The notes beneath the pieces were generated by a model that did no database searches, was not told where the DNA came from, and was given only the letters and a program-made list of their open reading frames with translations. Below are positions 32,912 through 38,410 of a stretch of DNA of 38,410 bases, piece by piece. A program made the translations under genes and the position numbers. Position 1 is the first letter of the stretch. Every line of letters starts with the position of its first letter. Origin of the DNA: B16-G9 sp964400655 (lineage in GTDB: Bacteria > Bacteroidota > Bacteroidia > Bacteroidales > F082); NCBI GenBank assembly GCA_964400655.1, contig CAYNVN010000117.1, positions 1 to 38,410 of the forward strand. Reading direction: 5' to 3'.

Positions 32912-35317
32912 ATGATTTATCCCGCTGCTTTTGAAGAGAAAACAGGATTTGCCAAAATCCGCGAACTGATTGCCAATGAGTGTATCAGCCCCATGGGAAA
33001 AGAGTTCGTGAAGAAAATCCGGTTTTCATCTAACGTGGAAGCCATTACCAAAATGCTGGAACAGGGAGAAGAGTTTAAACAAATCCTGCAATTCGGAAAA
33101 CCTTTTCCAACCAACGACTTTTTTGACTTAAGGGAATATTTGCGTGGTATTCAAACACCCGGAAGCTACATCGAAAAAGAACCCCTGTTTGATTTAAGAG
33201 CCTCTTTAAGAACCATCTCGGAAATTTTAACCTACATCAACAAGCTGAACAGCATCGAATTTCCACGCATCAAATCAATGACCGAAGCGCTATATTTTCC
33301 TGAAGAAATTTACAGGGCAGCCGACAGAATTATTGATGACAAAGGCGAAATAAAAGACCATGCTTCCGAAAAACTTTACGAAATACGAAAGCACATCATC
33401 ACCAAACAAAGGCAGGTTTTAAAAGCCACGAAAAAGGCTTTTGAGGCAGCAAAAAAATCGGGATGGATACCGGAAAACGCCGAAATAACGGTCAGGAACG
33501 GGAGGTCGGTTATTCCGGTAAAAGCCTCCGACAAACGAGCCTTACACGGTTTTATTCATGATGAGTCGGCCACCGGACAAACTGTATTTGTGGAACCGGG
33601 CGAGTCGTTTGAAATAAACAACGAAATTCGCGAACTGGAAAACGACGAACGCAGGGAAATCATTAAAATCCTGACACAATTTACCGATGAGTTGCGGCCG
33701 CTGCTTAGCGACCTGTTTCAGCTTTACCGGTTTCTCGGGCTAATAGATTTTATACGCGCCAAAGCACTTTTTGCCATTAAAACTGAAGCCCGAAAGCCAA
33801 TTATTACTTCTGAAAAAAAGATTTCACTTGTTCAGGCCAAACACCCGCTGTTGCTGCTGGCCCACAAAGCACAAAACAAAACCGTTGTTCCCCTTGACCT
33901 TGAGTTAAATTCAGAAAACAGAATTTTAGTCATTTCAGGCCCCAACGCCGGGGGTAAATCGGTTTGTTTAAAAACAACAGGCCTGTTACAATATATGCTG
34001 CAATGCGGACTGCTCATTCCCGTTAAAGAAGAGAGCGAACTCTTTTTATTCGACAGGATGTTTATTGATATCGGCGATGAGCAATCGTTGGAAAACGATT
34101 TGAGCACCTACAGCTCGCATCTGTTGAATATGAAATATTTTTTACATCATGCCAACGAAAACACCCTCTTTTTGATTGATGAGTTCGGTACGGGAACCGA
34201 GCCACAGCTGGGGGGTGCCATTGCCGAAGCCGTTTTGGAAGAGCTGAACAACAAAAAATCGTTTGGCGTAATAACCACACACTACACCAACCTTAAAATT
34301 GCCGCCGAAAAAAACAGCGGAATGATAAACGGTGCCATGCTTTTCGATTCAAAGGAGATGCAACCGCTTTACCGGCTACAGGTTGGCAAACCGGGCAGTT
34401 CATTTACTTTCGAGATAGCCCGAAAAATCGGTTTTCCGAAATACGTGTTACAAAAAGCCCGACAAAAAAGCGGTAACAAGGCAGTGAGTTTTGATCAACA
34501 GCTGCAACAACTGGAGCTTGAAAAGCTAAAAATCGAAAAGAAAAAAAGAGCGCTGTCGTCAACAGAAAGCGAGCTTACCGAAACACTGGCAAAATACGAA
34601 CGCCTTAAACAAAACCTTGAACAGTCAAAAAAATCAATTCTTGAACAAGCCAACCGAAAAGCACTTGAAATAATTGAGTCTTCCAACAAAGCCATCGAAA
34701 AAACCATCCGTGAAATAAAAGAGGGTAAAGCCGATAAAAAAGTTACCAGAGAGGCAAGGCAAAAATTAGAATCGAAAAAAGAAAAGCTAAAAAATAAAAA
34801 AGAGGTTACCCCGACAAAAAATTCTACCATACAAAAAGAAAAAAGTAAAGAGAAACAACCCGTCCCGGGCGACCGCGTAACCATTAAGGACTCCGACATT
34901 GTTGGCGAACTTATCTCCATTAATGGCGACGATGCCCTGGTTAATGTTAACAGCGTACGATTGCGCACATCGGCATCCAAACTTGAAAAAAGCAACTCGA
35001 AACCAAAAGCTACCTCAACCTTTAAAAGCTCCCGACAGGGCATCATGCACGACATCAATAAAAAGGCCGCTAATTTCAACCTCTCCATCGACCTGCGCGG
35101 CAAACGTGCCGACGAGGCCATGTCGATTTTAAAAAAATACATCGACGATGCCATTTTGTTAAACATAAAAGAGGTAAGCATCCTTCACGGAAAAGGGTAC
35201 GGCATCCTGCGCGACATCATCCGCGAGTACCTGCAATCCATCGACGAAGCAGAGCACTTTGGCGATGCCCCGCTTGATATGGGCGGATCGGGTATTACGA
35301 GGGTAACTTTTAAATAA
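32912..35317 (+). CDS. mutS2: MutS2-type endonuclease/ribosome-rescue ATPase
   Basis: The 801-residue protein is of normal length for MutS2. It lacks the mismatch-binding domain of MutS. The core and clamp region comes first, with HGFIHDESATGQTVFVEPGESFEINNEIRELE. The ABC-type ATPase follows with Walker A GPNAGGKS near residue 345 and Walker B LFLIDEFGTGTEPQLGG near 418. A long Lys/Glu-rich coiled coil spans about 530-640, then a KOW-like stretch (VPGDRVTIKDSDIVGEL). The C-terminal Smr nuclease domain (about 720-801) has the LDLRGKRADEAM and HGKGYGILRDIIREYL motifs. MutS2 is linked to suppression of recombination and, in Bacillus, to splitting of collided ribosomes. Confidence 0.95.
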   Translation: MIYPAAFEEKTGFAKIRELIANECISPMGKEFVKKIRFSSNVEAITKMLEQGEEFKQILQFGKPFPTNDFFDLREYLRGIQTPGSYIEKEPLFDLRASLRTISEILTYINKLNSIEFPRIKSMTEALYFPEEIYRAADRIIDDKGEIKDHASEKLYEIRKHIITKQRQVLKATKKAFEAAKKSGWIPENAEITVRNGRSVIPVKASDKRALHGFIHDESATGQTVFVEPGESFEINNEIRELENDERREIIKILTQFTDELRPLLSDLFQLYRFLGLIDFIRAKALFAIKTEARKPIITSEKKISLVQAKHPLLLLAHKAQNKTVVPLDLELNSENRILVISGPNAGGKSVCLKTTGLLQYMLQCGLLIPVKEESELFLFDRMFIDIGDEQSLENDLSTYSSHLLNMKYFLHHANENTLFLIDEFGTGTEPQLGGAIAEAVLEELNNKKSFGVITTHYTNLKIAAEKNSGMINGAMLFDSKEMQPLYRLQVGKPGSSFTFEIARKIGFPKYVLQKARQKSGNKAVSFDQQLQQLELEKLKIEKKKRALSSTESELTETLAKYERLKQNLEQSKKSILEQANRKALEIIESSNKAIEKTIREIKEGKADKKVTREARQKLESKKEKLKNKKEVTPTKNSTIQKEKSKEKQPVPGDRVTIKDSDIVGELISINGDDALVNVNSVRLRTSASKLEKSNSKPKATSTFKSSRQGIMHDINKKAANFNLSIDLRGKRADEAMSILKKYIDDAILLNIKEVSILHGKGYGILRDIIREYLQSIDEAEHFGDAPLDMGGSGITRVTFK

Positions 35318-35463
35318 TGGATAAAAAAATGCTTCTGGTTTCTATAGCTTCCAAGGTGAAAAACAATCATAATGGTGATTACTTCAGCATCGTTGAGTTT
35401 AAATTTTGTCTATTAAGCCTAAAATTCTTTGCAGAATTCGTCTGCCAGATAGTAAATTTCAAC

Positions 35464-35471
35464 TAAATTTG
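35464..35471 (+). promoter_or_regulatory. Possible -7 box upstream of the small ORF and repeat protein
   Basis: TAAATTTG fits TAnnTTTG. It is about 80 nt before the small ORF and 320 nt before the repeat-protein start. No -33 at the correct spacing. Confidence 0.3.
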
Positions 35472-35550
35472 TATTGTTAATCTTAAGGATAGTTTTTTGT
35501 TATTTTGATTGTTAACTACTTAAATACATAAAAACTACCCTTATGATTTT

Positions 35551-35712
35551 ATGAAAAAAACTTTTTTACATCGAAATCAGGTTAAAAACAAAGATTATTT
35601 AATGGTTGACGACATAAACTCAGACAAAAATTACATCATTAAAATATTAGACCATCATAATGGAAATATTGCAAGAAAAAAATATAAAACCAAAGGTAGG
35701 AAATTGGTTTAA
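35551..35712 (+). CDS. Possible small basic protein (53 aa)
   Basis: An ATG frame of 53 codons encodes a Lys- and Asn-rich, basic peptide (starts MKKTFLHRNQVKNKDYL, ends KTKGRKLV). No signal peptide, membrane segment or known motif. It lies in the leader region of the repeat-protein gene, ends 5 nt before a perfect hairpin, and could be a genuine small gene, a leader peptide or chance. Nothing in the sequence decides this. Confidence 0.3.
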   Translation: MKKTFLHRNQVKNKDYLMVDDINSDKNYIIKILDHHNGNIARKKYKTKGRKLV

Positions 35713-35716
35713 ACTA

Positions 35717-35744
35717 CCCATATTCTCTTTGTTGAGAATATGGG
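35717..35744 (+). promoter_or_regulatory. Perfect 11-bp hairpin upstream of the repeat-protein gene
   Basis: CCCATATTCTC pairs fully with GAGAATATGGG around a 6-nt loop. No T-tract follows, so it is not a standard terminator. It ends 47 nt before the ATG at 35792; a second weak stem (TCCC/GGGGA) follows. A role in mRNA stability or translation control is possible. Confidence 0.6.
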
Positions 35745-35791
35745 CTCCCTTATTGGGGGAAATGACTTTTACTAACCTTAAATCTATTATT

Positions 35792-38410
35792 ATGAAAAAA
35801 TTATTACTTACGCTTACGGTAACTTTGCTCTTTGCCACAGCCTTTTCACAAGTGGCAATTAACACCGATGGTTCACAAGCCAATGCTTCGGCCATGTTGG
35901 ATGTTAAATCGAATACAGCCGGGCTTTTAATTCCCCGAATGACATCAACCCAACGTAATGCCGTTGCTTCACCAGCACAGGGCCTGTTGGTTTACGATAC
36001 CGATGACAGCACTTTTTATTACTATAAAAAAAGTGCATGGGTAAAGGTTGGACATGGTGCTTCGGGTTGGTACACAGCCGGAAACTATATCTACACCCTA
36101 AACGACTCGGTGGGTATTGGAACTTCCTCTCCCCAAGCTCCGCTCGAAGTGCAAGGCCGTATTTCGCAAACGGGAACCGGAAAGTCTGTTTTTCTTGGTG
36201 AAGAGGCGGGGAATATTGACGATTTAACTAATAACGAAAACGTTTTTGTCGGTTATCTGTCTGGTTATTACAATTCTTCCGGATATTATAATGTGGCTAT
36301 CGGTTCTCGCGCGCTTTATTCCAATACTACCGGGTCTTATAATGTTGCATCCGGAGCTTTTGCACTTATTTCAAATACTACGGGATCTGACAATATTGCT
36401 AACGGCTATACAGCACTTTCTTTAAATACTACCGGAACTGGAAATACAGCCACAGGTTCAGGTTCGCTACATTATAGTACAACAGGATATTACAATACTG
36501 CTTACGGTTCTTTTACACTTTATTCAAATACCACTGGAAATAGTAATTCAGCCTACGGTTCTTACGCACTTCATCTTAACACAACCGGAAATTACAACGT
36601 TGCAAATGGTTCTTTTGCGCTACATTCTAATAAAACAGGATCGCATAACATTGCCATTGGTTACCAGGCTGGTTACAACAATCAAACCGGAACTAACAAT
36701 GTTTTTCTTGGCTACCAGGCTGGTTATTCCGAAACCGGAAGCAATAAGTTATACATTGATAATTCGAACACAACCACTCCTTTAATAGGTGGTGATTTTT
36801 CGGCCAACCGGGTAGATATCAACGGTACCCTGAAAATTACCGGTGGCTCGCCGGGAGCAGACAAAATCCTTTCTTCCGATGCCTCGGGTAACGCCTCGTG
36901 GGTGGACGGTGCCACCGTAAACGGCGGTGGCTGGACGGTAAGCGGAAATTACATCTACAATACCTCCGACTCGGTGGGTATCGGTACCTCCTCGCCACAA
37001 GCTCCGCTCGAAGTACACGGACGCATATCCCAAACCGGTACGGGAGGTTCTGTTTTCCTTGGAGAGGATGCCGGAAAAAACGACGACCTCTCTGATAATG
37101 TAAATGTCTTTATCGGATATAAAGCCGGTTTTAATAATACAACGGGATGTTATAACATAGCAAACGGGTTTAAGGCGCTTTATTATAACACTACAGGAAG
37201 TTATAACACAGCAAACGGGTATAAGGCATTTTACTACAATACTACAGGAAGTTATAACACAGCAAACGGGTATAAGGCATTTTACTACAATACTACGGGA
37301 AGTTTTAACACAGCAAACGGGTATAATGCACTTGAAAACAACACTACGGGAAGATATAACACGGCGAACGGTTATAGTGCGCTTAATACCAATACAACGG
37401 GATATTATAATACGGCAATTGGGGTTGAAGCTCTTTATTACAATGTATCGGGATATTATAATACGGCAATTGGGGTTGAAGCTCTTTATTACAATACAAC
37501 GGGAAATTATAACACGGCAAACGGTGACAGAACCCTTTATTTCAACATAACTGGCAGCAATAATGTTGCCATTGGCGATTCCGCTCTTTATAATACCGAT
37601 GCCGATAACAATACTGCCGTTGGCAAAAAGGCAGGATACAACAACTCCACCGGCACGGGGAATGTCTTTCTCGGTTATATGGCCGGATATAACGAAACGG
37701 GGAGCAATAAACTTTACATTGATAACTCAAGCACAACAACACCATTAATAGGAGGTGATTTTGTTCTCGACAGGGCAGATATTAACGGAACCCTTCATGT
37801 TACAGAAAAGATAGGCATCGGAACTTCTGACCCATATGAACCTTTGGAAATAGTCAATCCGGGTGGTGGAACAGGACGAATGATTGTTAGCGATGGCGGT
37901 GGTTCCAGCCGTCGGGTAATTTTATTTGTTTCGCCCACCTCTTCCTCCCAATATTCGAGAATAGAATCATATGATTACGGCGGAGGAACCGGGTTGCCTT
38001 TATATATAAATAATATAGGAGGCGGAGACATTGACATGGGAGGTGATTGCCTGCCGCTCACAAATAAAGGTGAAGACCTCGGGTCGTCGTCCAAAGTGTG
38101 GAATAATATCTATTACCACAATCTGGTAAATAGTGGTGCGGCTGCCTTTACTAACCGCAATGTAACCGAAGAGTTACTGAAAAATCCACCCAAACCCAAG
38201 CCTTCCGGTTCATACGACGAATTTACCGAAACCGGCTTGAAAGAACTCGACCCCAATTCGGTTCCCAAGGAGTTGAGAAAAGGCTATGCCCTGCTTACCG
38301 ACGAAATGACCACCTACAACTACAAAGCCAACTACGAACAACAGGTACAACTGGAAATGTTAAAGAAAAAAGTAATCCGGCAGGACGAAACTATTAAGGA
38401 ATTAAAAAAC
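35792..38410 (+). CDS. Secreted 17-residue-repeat surface protein (tail-fibre/YadA-head-like), partial
   Basis: One frame is open from the ATG to the window edge: 873 codons, no stop. After a signal peptide (MKKLLLTLTVTLLFATAFSQ) comes VAINTDGSQANASAMLDVKS and LLIPRMTSTQRNAV, common at the start of Bacteroidota fibre-like proteins. Two cassettes follow (from 36065 and 36929), each with SDSVGIGTSSPQAPLEV, an array of 17-residue repeats of pattern N-T-T-G-x-x-N-x-A-x-G-x-x-A-L-Y-x, and ETGSNKLYIDNS. Such repeats are expected to form a beta-roll as in YadA heads. The C-terminal part has FTNRNVTEELLKNPP, LTDEMTTYNYKANYEQQVQ and a coiled coil (LEMLKKKVIRQDETIKELK), suggesting a trimer and a nearby end. 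Probably a cell-surface or extracellular fibre; function unknown. Confidence 0.85.
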   Translation, partial: MKKLLLTLTVTLLFATAFSQVAINTDGSQANASAMLDVKSNTAGLLIPRMTSTQRNAVASPAQGLLVYDTDDSTFYYYKKSAWVKVGHGASGWYTAGNYIYTLNDSVGIGTSSPQAPLEVQGRISQTGTGKSVFLGEEAGNIDDLTNNENVFVGYLSGYYNSSGYYNVAIGSRALYSNTTGSYNVASGAFALISNTTGSDNIANGYTALSLNTTGTGNTATGSGSLHYSTTGYYNTAYGSFTLYSNTTGNSNSAYGSYALHLNTTGNYNVANGSFALHSNKTGSHNIAIGYQAGYNNQTGTNNVFLGYQAGYSETGSNKLYIDNSNTTTPLIGGDFSANRVDINGTLKITGGSPGADKILSSDASGNASWVDGATVNGGGWTVSGNYIYNTSDSVGIGTSSPQAPLEVHGRISQTGTGGSVFLGEDAGKNDDLSDNVNVFIGYKAGFNNTTGCYNIANGFKALYYNTTGSYNTANGYKAFYYNTTGSYNTANGYKAFYYNTTGSFNTANGYNALENNTTGRYNTANGYSALNTNTTGYYNTAIGVEALYYNVSGYYNTAIGVEALYYNTTGNYNTANGDRTLYFNITGSNNVAIGDSALYNTDADNNTAVGKKAGYNNSTGTGNVFLGYMAGYNETGSNKLYIDNSSTTTPLIGGDFVLDRADINGTLHVTEKIGIGTSDPYEPLEIVNPGGGTGRMIVSDGGGSSRRVILFVSPTSSSQYSRIESYDYGGGTGLPLYINNIGGGDIDMGGDCLPLTNKGEDLGSSSKVWNNIYYHNLVNSGAAAFTNRNVTEELLKNPPKPKPSGSYDEFTETGLKELDPNSVPKELRKGYALLTDEMTTYNYKANYEQQVQLEMLKKKVIRQDETIKELKN
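36272..36730 (+). repeat. First array of 51-bp (17-codon) repeats, about nine units
   Basis: In-frame 51-nt units start at 36272, 36323, 36374 and so on to 36680. The DNA copies are diverged, while the protein pattern (N-x-T-G at positions 1-4, Asn 7, Gly 11) is kept, which points to an old array under selection for fold. Confidence 0.85.
37136..37693 (+). repeat. Second array of 51-bp repeats, about eleven units, some nearly identical
   Basis: Units run from 37136 in 51-nt steps, with one 16-codon unit near 37544. Units 37187-37237 and 37238-37288 differ at one base, and 37391-37441 and 37442-37492 differ at three. Such near-identity suggests recent in-frame duplication by slippage or recombination. 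Confidence 0.88.

Larger units (their letters stand above)
35318..35791 (+). other. Long intergenic region upstream of the repeat protein
   Basis: This AT-rich stretch of about 470 nt is the largest gap in the window. It holds a short open frame starting in the mutS2 stop (TAATG, 35317-35466, 49 codons), which does not look like a protein. It also has a small hairpin (AATTCT/AGAATT, 35423-35438), a -7-like TAAATTTG at 35464-35471, a possible 53-residue gene at 35551, and an 11-bp perfect hairpin at 35717. No tRNA is visible. The promoter of the repeat protein is probably in here. Confidence 0.6.

Noticed and set aside
34495..35181. 228-codon open frame antisense to mutS2
   Set aside because: Ser/Phe-rich composition mirrors the Lys/Glu-rich coiled coil on the other strand; mutS2 is complete here.
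35317..35466. 49-codon frame starting in the mutS2 stop (TAATG)
   Set aside because: Composition is not protein-like and nothing supports it beyond the overlap.
37136..37693. CRISPR or mobile-element repeats
   Set aside because: The 51-bp units are in-frame coding repeats of one surface protein.

Overview
The window is chromosomal DNA from a Bacteroidota (Bacteroidetes) bacterium, most likely of the Bacteroidales/Marinilabiliales type. Supporting signs are repeated TAnnTTTG promoter elements (the Bacteroidetes -7 box), a PorT-like type IX secretion (T9SS) outer-membrane protein, a probable GldB lipoprotein start, a menaquinone methyltransferase, the lpxD-lpxC-fabZ-lpxA-efp gene order, and SPII-type lipoproteins. 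Genes are tightly packed. I see no tRNA, rRNA, insertion sequence, prophage integrase or CRISPR array.

Layout. 1-0.8 kb (minus): the start of a GldB-like lipoprotein and a small beta-barrel protein. 1.0-5.6 kb (plus): a heptose kinase, MenG, PorT, an unknown 233-aa protein and a secreted C1 peptidase, closed by a clear terminator. 5.7-8.5 kb (plus): two PAP2 phosphatases, a DgkA-type lipid kinase and a MORN-like repeat lipoprotein. 8.6-10.0 kb: glutamate dehydrogenase with its own promoter and terminator. 10.1-15.0 kb (plus): the lipid A block lpxD, lpxC, fabZ, lpxA, efp and a second lpxD-like gene. 15.0-22.7 kb (minus): a polysaccharide assembly operon of lipoprotein, initiating sugar-phosphate transferase, Wzx flippase, a very unusual double Wzz protein and a Wzy/WaaL-type ligase or polymerase. 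22.9-32.8 kb: a Gfo/Idh/MocA oxidoreductase, Pcm, a 998-aa CotH-like plus beta-helix lipoprotein, GuaA, a LysM/periplasmic-binding-fold fusion and an AEC transporter. 32.9-35.3 kb: MutS2. 35.8 kb to the end: a secreted repeat protein that is still open at the window edge.

How they work together. Much of the window concerns the envelope: lipid A acylation, heptose for the core, undecaprenyl and lipid phosphate recycling (PAP2, DgkA), and Wzy-dependent polysaccharide assembly. PorT and the possible GldB belong to the T9SS/gliding machinery. In Porphyromonas that system anchors cargo to an LPS made by a Wzy-type pathway, so the proximity is suggestive, not proof of a link.

The most unusual items are the single polypeptide carrying two complete Wzz-like modules, the CotH-like/beta-helix lipoprotein with an altered WDxD motif, the two-cassette 17-residue-repeat surface protein with nearly identical 51-bp DNA units, the unfused lpxC/fabZ pair, and three -7 boxes only 4-5 nt from start codons (possible leaderless mRNAs). 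All function calls rest on reading the sequence. No database search was run.
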